Below are positions 47,401 through 59,500 of a stretch of DNA of 64,000 nt, piece after piece (position 1 is the stretch's first letter; each line of letters starts with the position of its first letter). The notes beneath the pieces are model-generated. The model was not told where the DNA came from, ran no database searches, and worked only from the letters and a program-made list of their open reading frames with translations. Made by a program: the position numbers and the translations under genes. Source of the stretch: Eucalyptus grandis (Eukaryota; Streptophyta; Magnoliopsida; Myrtales; Myrtaceae). The stretch is from contig NC_052613.1 of NCBI RefSeq assembly GCF_016545825.1, positions 49,830,112 through 49,894,111 on the forward strand, read 5' to 3'.

Positions 47401-49706
47401 TCGTCTTCTTCGTAACCAGATCCTGGAAGACACACGAATCAGGATAAAAAGTTACTGAACATTGAAAGTTTTTGGTTAACTTACTAACAAACATGAGATT
47501 AAATGGAAATTGTGGAAGATAAAGCACTAAGGACAAAGGTAATGAAGGAGTTGGGTTAACTGTGTCAATTCCCTTAACATGTGTAGGTGACCCATTGGCT
47601 AGAGTAACTATGGACGAAGATGGAGAAAAAGAGGAAAATATACCTGAAAGACCTGACATGTGATCAAAAGCCCCTGAATCAATGATCCAAGGACGAGAAG
47701 TAGCCGAAAGGCATGCAGTAGCATTACCCGTCTGTGCCAAAGTAGCAGTGGAAGAAATAGGCTGTGAGATTTGAGACTGTGTGTACCGAGCATATTCCTC
47801 ACCAGACATAACCACCACCTTGTCTTCAGATGACTGTGGAGTAGAGTCAAAATTAGACGTCGTATTAGCAAACTGGTGCTGCTGCCCTGGTCTCCCATGT
47901 AGCTTGTAGCAAAATTTTTGAATATGACCAGGTTTGCCACAATAATGACAAACTCATGTAGTTCCCGAATTATCAGTAGATATATGGAATTGTCCATAAG
48001 GATGCTGATTACCTTGACCTCTCCCTATTTCAATGCCTCAGCCTCCTCCTTGGACACCACGCCCACTATATCCGCCACGGGTTCCTCCATCACTCCTATT
48101 ACCACTACCAGTTTGAGTCTGAGACACAAGGGCTGAACTCCCCACCATAGATGTAGTATCCTGAGAGGACTCACGAGATACTCGAAGAACTCGAGCAAAT
48201 GTATCTGTGAGTGACGCTATATTCTCTCCTCCAAGAATCTAAGACCTAACATTTTCATACTCAGAACCAAGACATCCTAAGAATCCCATTACAGCCAATT
48301 GTTCCCTTTGACGTTGCATTTGTTGAACATCAGCTGAAATAGGGAGAACAGCATTCAACTCCTCATACAATCTCTTAAAGTCTGCAAAGCACTGAGTAAT
48401 AGAGCATCCCTTTCTTTCAAATCAATAAAACTCCTGCGATAGCTCATAAATCTGTGACAAATTATCTTGGCTAGAATACAGCACATTCAAATACTCCCAT
48501 AGTTCTCTGACTGTATCAATATGAGTTACCATGTCAACTATATTACTCTCCATAGAATTCAGCATTTGACCAAGAATACGTGCATCAACACCATCCCAAG
48601 TTACATCATCTCTGGGCTTAAACTCAGTTAAGTGTCTATGTTAATTCCTGTCTGTCAAAATAAGCTTCACAATTTTCTTCCATTGGTGGAAGTTAGCACT
48701 ACCTGCAAGCTTCTTATCAGTAATTCGATTAGATGAAGAGGAAATCACCTCAGTCATCACAGTATTATTCTTCTCATTATCTACTTCAATTGCACTCTTC
48801 GACTGATCGCCCATTTTCCAAACAAAAATAAGCAAACTCTGACCTTAGCTTCCGTCAAACAACTCAGCCTCAATAATTCAATAACTCAATATTACCACTA
48901 CCAAATAAAATGACAGAAGCTCCCACACAACTTTCAAATCATCAAATAAATAACTGCACTATACCCAAGTAGCAACTTGCTTCATCACAAGTCTCAAACA
49001 AATTAATCAGCCAAATCAGCAACTTTAAAGCAAATTCTAACCCACAAACTCATCCCTATCAGCCAAATCAGCAACTTTAAAGCAAATTCTAACCCACAAA
49101 CTCATCCCGATGAGTGCTACTACACTCTGTCACTACTGCTCTCTGTTACCCTTTCTCTCTCTAGGGTTGTCCCTCTCCTTCACCGACCTCGCGTACAAGA
49201 AGCGGCACAGCTAAGTGCGTGTTCCCTTGCTCCTCCACCAATGACCAGCACTACCACTCCGCAAGGCACAGCAAATCGCACAAGCACAAGCGCGCTGAAG
49301 TCGCGCGAGCGCGAGCGCGCCGCACAAGCAGCACAATCAAGCTGTGCGGGCAGCGTGAGCGGCGCGAGCCGAGTGAGCCGTGCGAGCTGCGTGAGCACCG
49401 CGAGTGAGCCTCGCGAGCGAGCCGCGTGAGCTGCGCGAGCACCGCGAGTGAGCCTCGCGAGCGAGCCGCGCGAGAGAGAAGCCCTATTCCGGTGAGCAGC
49501 GGTGACAGCCAACTATTCCAGCGAGTCGACGGCGGTCCGGTGAATCGACGGCGGCGAGCGGCTGCTCCGTCGTCTAGGGTTAAGCCCTAGGCTCTGATAC
49601 CATGTGAGGAAAACTTACTCCGTATTATTCAATAAAGTTTAATATATATACATAAAAATAAACCTTAAAAGTAGTAAAGACTAATTTACCCTTCTTACTC
49701 CTAATA
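44462..49706 (-). mobile_element. Ty1/copia retrotransposon with 105-bp LTRs
   Basis: The LTRs (44462-44566 and 49603-49706) begin TGTGAGGAAAAC and are nearly identical. A perfect 5-bp duplication ATCTA flanks the element (44457-44461 and 49707-49711). On the minus strand the primer-binding site TGGTATCAGAGCC (49602-49590) is perfect, and a polypurine tract AGCTTGAGGGGGAG lies at 44580-44567. Domain order is gag, protease, integrase, reverse transcriptase, RNase H, which defines copia. The leader contains a 54-bp direct repeat (about 49010-49110) and a GCGCGAG-rich tract (49290-49480). The empty site is in the full NOP14 gene near 58235. Confidence 0.95.
44574..48835 (-). pseudogene. Degenerate copia gag-pol
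   Basis: Gag starts near 48814 (MGDQSKS) and has several stops. The zinc knuckle CHYCGKPGHIQKFC near 47950-47905 is preceded by a TGA at 47956-47954. Protease has the DSGA motif near 47675. The integrase core spans 47119-46352 and includes the HCRLGHPS pre-integrase motif upstream. Reverse transcriptase (46156-45000) has YVDD but a one-base deletion in an A run near 45675. RNase H follows, with a Gln-to-stop change at 44938-44940. The element cannot supply its own proteins without read-through. Confidence 0.88.
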
Positions 49707-50800
49707 ATCTACATGGTCTACAGGATTGTAGCTCGTATAAACAATAAAATCAACACTTAGCAACTACGATTAACCTTAATTTGTGGGACAGGTGTACCAA
49801 TGTAGACTGCTCTTAAAGAAACATTACGCATGTCTGAAGGCACTACCCGCCAGATGAAATTCCACAATACAATGATGGAAAACTCACATAGGAGGTAAAA
49901 GTAATCAACTAAACAACAAAGAAAGAAACAAGAAGTATTTAAAAGAACTTGTTCATGCACTCAAAAAAGTCCAAGGCACAAAAGCGATGATGGACCCTCA
50001 AATTAGTGACATTGAACTACGGTGCTTATGCATGCCATTATTGACCTAGAAATAGTAATATATCTCGGCGACCTATTGAGGAAAGGAATCCCATATGCAA
50101 AAACTTGAACTACATTGAGAGAACATACCACGAGAAGCAGAGAGCATAGAAAAGATCCCAGAGCAACATCCCGACCAGAAAGAATGGGGCAACGCATTAG
50201 ATATTCACACATTAATAAGACAGCTGGAGTCAGGACAACATGACGAAAGTCAGAACATGGAAATATCAGCGACCACAACCTCAAAAGGAGCAATGTCTTC
50301 AGTGATGGCCAATTGCTGATCTCTATCCAATGAATAGGAAGCAACAGATAATTAGCATCTCATACTTCAACAGAACTTTTCCAAGCTTTCATCCAGCAAT
50401 AAGATTGTTATATAATTTTCCCCTGCAGCTAACCTGAGTTCTTAATGGCCCAACAGAACTATGTCCTAGTACTTAGGATTCTTTGACAAAGCACAAATTG
50501 CTGCAAAGTATGGAATCTCCGTGCTCATTTCTATTAATGGCTTGACCAACATATTTAACAACTGAAAATTCAATGGCTTTTTACTTGCTAAGACGGCAAG
50601 TAGTACACCATAAAAACACCTGCAAAATGAGATACATCTAAGATCATCCTCAGAAATGGTTGCAACCGGTATTGACAAGAAGTGAATTCTCAAACCATAG
50701 GCTTCAGCGACAAATTTGTACACAAGAGTGTTTGGCTACTCCTCAAATGCATCACCAAAAATCACTGGCAAAAGTAAACAGTTAAGAAATAGAAGATTAC

Positions 50801-51562
50801 ATGTCGGAAACACAATCCCAAAATATTTCTGTCCCTTTGCCTTCTCAGTTAACTAACCTTACATTAATAGATATATGGCAATCCCAAACTCAAGGACTCT
50901 GGCCAAAAAGCATTCAACCTCCCCTGCGCCTTTAGATTGTCGTAGCTTGCAATGAACTTTTCAAATAACATGCATAAGTAAACCGATACTGCAACTTTAC
51001 CGTTATGAAAGCAATTTGAAAAAGTTACACTGGAGCTGCAGGTTTAAAATGTCAAGCTACGATGAGCAGATACAAAGTCCAGTTTGTAGCCCTCAGATGA
51101 CCATGCCATTTGAAATATCGAACCTTCATGACCACCAAGTCTACAGATGAGAAAAGCTTCATAGGGAAGACATTCATGGAGGAAACTGTTGCAATTGAAG
51201 ATGGAGCATCATGATGGGGAACCACTTTCCAGATTAAAATCTGTGCAATACAATACTTAAATTCAGGAGGCTTCGTACAGCAAACGAATTCTGCAATATT
51301 AAAGAATTATTGGTTCAGGTTTGCTTCAGACAGCCAACGAATTCTTCAATTCAAGCTATAAACCCAATTAGTTTGAAGCAAATTCCAAAATCAATTTTGA
51401 CTTCGGTAGCACATGATTTTTTTGGAGAAAAAAGAACCTAGCTTATTCAAATTCAGCCAAAGTAGAATTGTTTTGGACAATACTACCCCTGCTCCAGTCA
51501 CAGGAGCAAGCTGTTTGGCAAAAATTAGGCCGACCAGCAAGTTCGGGCTCTTATTTGATATA
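50801..51562. other. Intergenic DNA between the modules
   Basis: No gene or named repeat recognised. Confidence 0.4.
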
Positions 51563-52003
51563 GAGAAAATGACACTAGAAGTGCCAAAAGTTGTATACAA
51601 CGCTAACTTTAGTGCCAAAAGTTTTCGCCAAGCACCGAAGTGATCACTTTGTTTTTTTATTGAAATTAGTATTAAGGTGATCACTTTTTAATAAGAATGT
51701 GTACTGAAGTGATCACTTTTTTTTTTTTTTTTGCAAGGGCTGTCACTAAAGTGATCACTTTCTAACCTGCTATATGACGTTGTTTAAGGGTTATGTGCTG
51801 ACTGATATGCTGCAAGTCACGTAGGATTGAGGAAATTAATTAAATATGGCCATGTCGGATTTCCGATAACTTAGATCAGAATTTATACTTAAGTGATTAT
51901 TTTATTTTAAAAAAAATGACACTTAACTGATCTGGAAAAAAAAAAAAAAACTTTTGGCATTAAAGTGAGCCATATACAAATGTTGACATTTCTAGTATTC
52001 TCC
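51563..52003. mobile_element. Mutator-like element related to the Pack-MULE ends
   Basis: Inverted ends carry (C/T)ACTAGAA(G/A)TG(C/T)C and TTGTATA words, related to the ends of the element at 15276-16402. The interior is AT-rich and contains four near-copies of the palindrome AAAGTGATCACTTT. No clear target duplication was found. Confidence 0.58.
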
Positions 52004-52093
52004 TCCCCCTTCAACCATTTATTTGAGACAAGATCCACTCTAGGCCCTCTTTTGAAAAATGGCCCCATTTCAAGCCTTAAATCGAAATTTCCC
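52004..52093. mobile_element. Right-end fragment of a second MULE family
   Basis: TTTGAGACAAGATCCACTCT to GAAATTTCCC resembles the right end of the MULE at 29949-30691 (AAGATCCACTTTAGA to TTTCCC). Only this end is present. Confidence 0.45.
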
Positions 52094-52277
52094 AAAAATG
52101 AAATTGAAATTACACCACTTGACCGTGTGTTACTAGATTAGATTATTCATCCACCGTCCTGACCTAGCTAATGGTTAGAAATCATTATCATCTCATTTTC
52201 ATTGGGACAAGTCTTAATCCTTTTGATGAAGACCCCAATGATGAAGCGGTACAAGAGATGCTTTTTATTGCCCATGT

Positions 52278-52640
52278 AATCAAGAGATTCATCCTCTGGT
52301 CGAGAGATGTAGATTCTTTAACAAGGCTAATCCATTCAAAACTAGGACTTTGAAACAGCGATGGTCAATAGAAATGTACTGAAGAGCCCCTTTCCAGCGC
52401 CGGTAATCAAGATTCATCCTCTGGTCGAGAGATGTAGATTCTTTAACAAGGCTAATCCATTCAAAACTAGGACTTTGAAACAGCGATGGTCAATAGAAAT
52501 GTACTGAAGAGCCCCTTTCCAGCGCCGGTAATCAAGATTCATCCTCTGGTCGAGAGATAGAGATTCTAACGGGGCTAATCCTTTCAAAACTAGGACTTTG
52601 AGACAGTGATGGTCAATAGAAACGTACTGAAGCGCCTGTT
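52278..52640. repeat. 125-127-bp tandem triplication upstream of kinase copy 2
   Basis: Three successive units begin AATCAAGA(GA)TTCATCCTC at 52278, 52405 and 52530. The first two are almost identical; the third has drifted and runs into the unique flank. Module 1 has a single unit near 36140. Confidence 0.92.
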
Positions 52641-52982
52641 TCCGGGAACTTTCAGAGCATTGCTACATCGAGCAGACTTTAGACGCTCCTGCCAATTGAT
52701 CCAAGAATTAAATTGTCTTTGATTTGGACTGACAACTTCACCGTTTAAGCAGTCAAGTACTCGCCAAGAACTTATATCCTACGTGATTGACTGCTTTCTT
52801 GTTTGGTTGTGGCTGAATTATTGGCCGGCAGAGGTCAAACTCCAGGGGTCTCCTCCTTTCCGCTTAGTAGGAGAGCTATCTAACCACAGGACTTGCTACG
52901 TCAAGTATCAAAGTATTGTTTCTCTGAGATCATCAATCTTTCTCTCGTTCCTCTAGGAAAATTTCGCTTTGGAATCCATCCA

Positions 52983-55468
52983 ATGTACACGGATTGCAAA
53001 AACAGACATGCCTCTATTCTTTTGCTATATTTTATGCTGTTCTTGTTGCTAAAAACAAACTCTGTAGTCCTTGTACGAGCAGATAAACCTCCTTACGTGC
53101 CAACCGAGAAGGTAACACTGAACTGCGACCCTTCAGCAGGAGATATCCCTTCTGGCGTCAAGAGAAAAAGTCTCAGCTTTGCAATTAAAGCCAACAGAGA
53201 TGCCTCCCAGGATCCCGGTACCCCATATCCCGAGACATCTGCTTGTATTTTCCCCACTTCAGTTACCCACCCATTTTTCGTCTCTCCTGGCCACAAGTTC
53301 ATTCGACTTCATTTCTATCCAGCCCCCATCAAGGTTTAGACATATTCGACGCGTTGTTCTCTGTCAGTGTAGGGCCATACACATTGTTGCAAACCTCCCA
53401 ATCCTCCTATTCGAGTAATCCTTCAGATATTGAGTATGTGATTCAAGAATTCAGTGTGGAGGTGGATTTCCACGTCCTGAACATAACATTTACCCCCTCG
53501 CCCAATCATTCAAATGCCTATGCCTTCGTGAACAAGATTGAGGTCATGTCAATGCCTCAAAACCTGTACATCCGAGATGTTCGACTTCCACTGATAGGAA
53601 ATCCATCTCAATTCTACGCCTACAATCATAAAGCGCTCAAAACAATGTACAGGGTAAACATAGGCGGGCAACCGATCCCCCCTGAACATGACACTGGCAT
53701 GTTGCGTTTTTGGTCAGGAGATGAGGATTACCTTATGCTTCGTGGAGCCTCCACGGCTATTCACCCATCCAAGGTCAAAATAAGTTACAGCCCAGGGGTG
53801 CCTGCTTACACTGCACCAGTGAAGGTCTACTCCACAGCTAGAACATTGATTCCCCTCGGTGATACCACTCAAGGTAATATGAGCTGGTCATTCCTTGTAA
53901 GTTCTGGGTTCTGCTACCTCGTCAGGTTTCACTTCTGTGAGATCACAAGAGGAATCGCTCAAAATGGAAGGGTTTTCCAAGTCTATATTAATAATGCAAC
54001 TGCAGAAGATCATGCAGATATCATGAAGTGGAGCAGTATGCCAGGACGGCCCGTTTATAGAGACTATATTATCAATTCTTCTTCATCGAGGGATGCACCA
54101 GAAACGGGAATGAAGTATCTGGAGATCACAATACGTAGTAATGTGTCGCGTAGCTTTTACAATCAGGGAATCGTGAATGGGCTGGAAATTTTCAAATTGC
54201 CAGGCTCTACTGGTAATTTTGGAGGCCTCTATCCATTTGGTTTCAGTACTTCTAGGAGCTCGCTTCAGAACAATTGGACATCTTTCCGGATTTTCCTGCT
54301 TGTTATATGTGGGATCCCAGCACTGATTTCTCTGTGTTTCTGTATAGTTTACATACCCCCGGGGTGGTTTAGCTTTTTCTCCCAATACCGAAATAAAAGC
54401 CTCAAGCCCTGCGGGCCACACTGGGAGAATGTCATCTCACTGACAAAGATCAAGTCGGCAACCAACAACTTCTCCGATGCTGTTCTCATTGGAACTGGCG
54501 GATTTGGGAAGGTCTATAAGGGATGGTTAGATGGAGAAGCCAGTGCAGTTGCTATAAAGCGTGCAGATTCCTCTTCGCACCAGGGTTTGCATGAGTTTCA
54601 AACCGAAATCTCCTTGCTATCAAAGCTTCGCCATCGGCACCTCGTCTCTCTCATTGGGCACTGCTTTGAGAAGAAAGAGATGATACTCATCTATAACTTA
54701 ATGGCTCGAGGGACCTTGCGAGAACATCTGTACAATACCAAAAATCCTCCACTTCCATGGAAGAAAAGACTCAAAATTTGCGTTGGCGCAGCACGCGGAT
54801 TGCACTACCTTCACACAGGTTCTAAGCAGATTGTCATCCACCGTGATGTAAAGAGCAGCAACATACTGTTGGACAAGAGATGGGAGGCTAAGGTATCCGA
54901 CTTTGGATTATCTAAACTTGGGCCTGATGCGATGAACCAATGCGACATGCATGTTAGCACCAAAGTAAAAGGAAGCATCGGATATCTTGACCCTGAATAT
55001 TATCGGTGCCTAAAACTTACAGCTAAGTCTGGTGTGTACTCATTCGGAGTGGTGTTGTTTGAAGTTCTCTGCGCCAAACCTGCAATAGTACCTGCAAATG
55101 GGAATGAGGATGGACCGCAGAGTCTGGCTGAATGGGCCTTAAAATGTTATCATTCAGGCATGCTTGATCAGATCGTTGATCCATATCTACAAGGAAAGAT
55201 CGACCCTGGATGCTTCAAGACATTCACTGATGTAGCAGTGAAGTGTCGGGCAGAAACGGGAAGAGAGAGACCGTCAATGGGAGATGCTTTATGGAATCTA
55301 GAGCTAGCGTTGCAGCAGCAGAGCAGGGCGGATGGAGAAAAGCTATGTGGTCCAGCAAATAAGATATTGGCCGGCGATTCGTCAATATTAGCTGCTCATC
55401 AATTATATAACTCCGATAAGAATATTGGCGCAGAATTTTCTGAAATTATCCATCCATCTGCTCGATGA
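52983..55468 (+). pseudogene. FERONIA-like receptor kinase, frameshifted copy
   Basis: A second single-exon CrRLK1L gene. The ATG at 52983 starts a plausible signal peptide and the first malectin-like strand. A base is missing in the C run at 53323-53327, giving TAG at 53337. The rest of the ectodomain, transmembrane helix and kinase continues in another frame to 55468. The kinase keeps GTGGFGKVY, VAIKRA, HRDVKSSN and DFG. However, the near-invariant Asp of SDVYSFG is Gly (GGT at 55031-55033), and Leu of VAVKCLAE is Arg. Both suggest relaxed constraint. A kinase-dead or truncated product is possible, but a pseudogene is more likely. Confidence 0.85.
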
Positions 55469-56532
55469 AGGATCCATAAGTGAAGCCAGATAGGTTATTG
55501 TGATGCAGCTGTTTCTTATGTTCACTGGTGCTCCTTGTAAACCTTAAATTATAGTATGTACTGTTGTGTAATTGCTGTTTTGGTCTTCTTCACTTTCGGA
55601 TCAATCTTTGCTCATCACTCTCCAAAAATCATCAATCGATAATCTTTTATCTTGGAATATGTCATGAATACATTACAGGTCATAGCTCTACTAAAATATT
55701 CTAAAGATGAAGGACAACACTTCCACAGATATATAGACACACATATATGCCTAGAAAATACTACATAGACACAAGCATAATTAAAGAACTTATTAGGAAA
55801 TAGACAAGCATAATATATCATCTAGATAAATTTTGGAAAAAAAAAACATATCATGCCTTCCTATGCTACTGTTACATCCTACTTAAAGCTGTATAAATCA
55901 CACTCAAAACGGCACTGAATCTGTTCTTGAAGAGATCAAGTGATGCCTAATCTTGAGAATATGTAGTTCCTCGTGTTAATCTAGAAATTTAATTGGACTT
56001 CAACAAAACGTCACTTAATGTTAATACTCATTGGTCCAAAAAGAGCTCAACATTGTGATACCATCAATAAAGGATTTCTTCCTTTACATTTATTTCTCAT
56101 ATCTTTTAGATATTGGAAATGGTCTAGCAACAACCATAGATCATAAACGTATATTAACAACTAGCATCAAACAAAAATCACCCGGATTGGAACTGAATGT
56201 CAAAACAATAATATTAGTACTCTTTACATCACTGTTTCAAATTTCAAATGACAATTCCTACAGGAACGATGTCCCTCAAAATAACGGATCCCTATTCACA
56301 CTAGCCCTTGATTCAACAAGCTGGAGCATGACTGGAAAACTGCTCTTGGTATATCACTAACTCATCCGCTGCAATATCTACACATGCCGCATGTACTCAA
56401 CCGCATAGCATCAATATCCTCTACGACACAGCAACCAGCGCCTCCACAATCAGAAGCTGAATTCACAAGTTCCAAAGCATTGAACCTCCTTTACAGTCCA
56501 ACATACTCTTTGATTATTGTCAAGTCCCACTT
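55469..56532. other. Convergent intergenic region, kinase copy 2 to NOP14
   Basis: Holds the presumed 3' untranslated regions of the two convergent genes. The TRIM found in module 1 is absent here, with the empty site near 55740. No other gene. Confidence 0.45.
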
Positions 56533-59500
56533 TCATTTCCTCCTCTTCTTGCCTTTTCCAAGCTGTCCCGATTTAAAAGCATGCTCCTGCTCTTGCAGGA
56601 AAGCTTTAGCTCTTCCGTATTTCTCCGATCTTTCTTGTTCCAGCAATGCCTTATCTCTTTCCTTCACCTCAAATAAGAAATAATTGTCCTTACGAAGTTC
56701 ACGAACCGCCCCTTTGGCTTCCTGCTTAATAAGTTTCTTCAACTTTCTCCTTTCAGCACGCTCACGATCTGGATCATAATCTCTTCCCTTAACAAAGCTG
56801 TCAAGAAGGGAAAAAAAATTAGAAATATCTCCATCAGATTATACTTGATGTAAATTATTTACTAACAGAGGGCAAAATTGCAATGAATGCAGTCTACACT
56901 AAGCATACAGATAATGAGGTGCATGACACCTCTACATCTGCTCATGAGAGACAGACAGAAAGACAGAGACAGACAGAGACAAAGAGAGAAAGAGACAGCA
57001 CTTCTCCTCAAATTTAGGATTAAGTTGCTTGATAGGCACTGGCTTATGCTTCCGCAGTTGAAGTGGTTGCCGGAGCGTCTGATGTTCATCAGCTTTTCTC
57101 TTGATAACTTGAGCAACATCCTCAAATTTATTTCGCAGCTCATTTGGTAAGTTTTGTTGCTGTGCCACTTCCAGTAACAAAGTTGAAATTGGCATGAATA
57201 TTTCAGGGAACGAACTCAATTTCCCATATATATTGGCAAAACCGCTAAGGGTCTCAATCACAGATGCCAATACGCTAGCCCTGCATATAAACAAGTTTGT
57301 TTTTTAAACAAAATGATTTGAATCCTGATACTCTCAATGAAGAAAATATATGTAGGTACCCTGGCCATACAATAGTCACACACCATCACCTTACCACCTA
57401 GATTTCTTGACTGAACATAGACATACAGATGAACATGACATTTTATACACAATGAGATCCTTGTGAGCAGATTTCAGCTTTTCTGATGACATTTTGAAAA
57501 CTGCAAACAGCTAACATCCACACTGCACTTAAAAGAGCAATAGGCAAAGAAAAGATAATCCATAAACCAAAAACATACTAACCTGAAATTATCGGAGCTG
57601 AAAAAAGGGGATTCCTCAGGCATGTCAACTATTTTCAGGAAATTCAAAGGGCTGAATTCACTTGTGCCTTCACGAATACACAGTAGAGGCCTTTGCACTC
57701 TAAATTCGATCAGATTGCCAAACTGTCACAAAAAATCACATGCATGCATACCAGTCATTTCCATTGCAACCTATCAGTCTCCTTGAAATTCCCAAGTCGT
57801 CAGGCAGATTCACACAATGGCAAGGAAAACTACGACAGATACCTGAGAATTTTGGTTAGGTCCTATTTTCCTGTCCGTCGCTGCAGAAAGCAAAGTTTTT
57901 AAAAACATGATGGCCTCTGGACAAAACTTCTGAGATTGTTTAGTTACCTTCAATAAAAACAAGTGATATCAGTTAACTGCAGCTGCACATCTAAAAACCA
58001 ATAATGAAGCTTCAAAATACCAACGACTATATAATCAAGGTTGCAAATGCAAAGTCACAAACTGAAAACACCATGTTAAGACTGCTGAAGAAAATGACTA
58101 TTTAGTTCAAGCAGAAACGCAGCAGCCAAGCAGCCAAGCATCCAAGCATTCTTAGCAACAAATTAACTTGCATCATGTCCAATCATTGTAAACAACCTAT
58201 AGGACATGAAACAACACATTTATAGATTATGGATGTTATACATGGTCTACACAATTGAAGCAAGTATAAATCAATAAAACTAACTACTTAGCAACCACGA
58301 TTGATCTTAATTTGTAGGACAGCTGTACCAGTGAACACTGATCTTAAAGAAATGCTAAGCATTATGAAGGCACTACCCACAAGACAAAATTTCAAAACAC
58401 AGTGATGGAAATACTCACACAGGAGGAAAAACTAACCAACTGAACCACAAAAAGAGGAACAAGGAGTATTTAAAAGAACTTGTTCACACACCCAAACAAG
58501 TCCAGGTCACAAAAGCAATAATGAACCCTCAAATTAGCGACATTGAACTACAGTGCATTGCATGCCATTATTTACCTAAAATCAAAAATATATCTCGGTG
58601 ACCTATTGCGGAAAGAAATCATATATGCAACAACTTGAACTAAAAATATGTTTTGAGAACGTACCGAGAGAAGCATAGAACATAGAAAAGACCCTAGAGC
58701 AACATCCCGACCCAAAAGAATGGGGCAACGCATTAGATATTCACATATTAACAAGACAGCTGGGGTCATGACAACATGACGAAAGTCGGAGCATGGAAAT
58801 ATCAGCGACCATAGCCGCAAAAGGAACAATGTCTTCAGAGATGGCCAACTGCTGATCTCTATCCCACGAAAAGGAAACAACAGACAATTAGCATCTAGTC
58901 ATTCAACAAACCTTTTCCAAACTTTCATCCAGCAATAAGATTGTCATATAATTTTCCCCAGCAGCTTACCTGAGTTCTTAATGACCTCACAGAACTGTGT
59001 CCGAGTTCGTAGGATTCTTTGACGAGCACAAATTGCTGCGAAGTATGGAATCTCTGTGCTCATTTCTATTAATGGCTTGACCAACATATTTAACAACTGA
59101 AAGTTCAATGGCTTTTTACTTGCTGAGATGGCAAAATACTGCAGTAGTACGCCATAAAACACCTGCAAAAATGAGATACATCTCAGATCATCCTAAGAAA
59201 TACTTGCAACCAGTGTTGAAAAGAAGTGAATACTCAGACCATAGGTATCAGCTACAAATTTTGTCACACGGTGTTTGGCTACTCCTCAAATGAATCACCA
59301 AAAATCATTGGTAAAAAGGGCAAAGTTACTCTAAGTGAAATTGTAAAACCTGCCCAAAATGTTCACATTAACTACATATAGTTTTGCAGCCTGTACCACC
59401 AAAAAAAAAAAAAAAAAACACATATAGATATTCAACAATACAATGCTGGAAAACAACCTGAATTTATGTAGGCAGTACATGCCTAGTATAATTGTATAGG

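Larger units (their letters stand above)
43130..50760 (-). pseudogene. NOP14: Truncated NOP14 pseudogene
   Basis: Exon relics match exons 9 (about 50640-50466), 10 (about 50325-50130), 11 (44196-44092), 12 (about 43980-43842) and 14 (about 43408-43130) of the full gene downstream. Exons 1-8 were never included in the duplication and exon 13 is deleted. Exon 9 has small indels, including an extra base in the AICA(L/R) region, and the C-terminal lysine-rich end is altered. A 5.2-kb copia element sits in the intron between exons 10 and 11. No functional product is plausible. Confidence 0.9.
36140..50800. repeat. Segmental duplication, kinase-NOP14 module 1
   Basis: Collinear with 52540-59650: upstream flank, kinase gene, intergenic region and the 3' part of NOP14. 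Module 1 is longer because of the TRIM (40203-42385), the copia element (44462-49706) and about 670 bp of extra sequence near 39390-40060. It ends inside the NOP14 intron upstream of exon 9. Confidence 0.92.
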
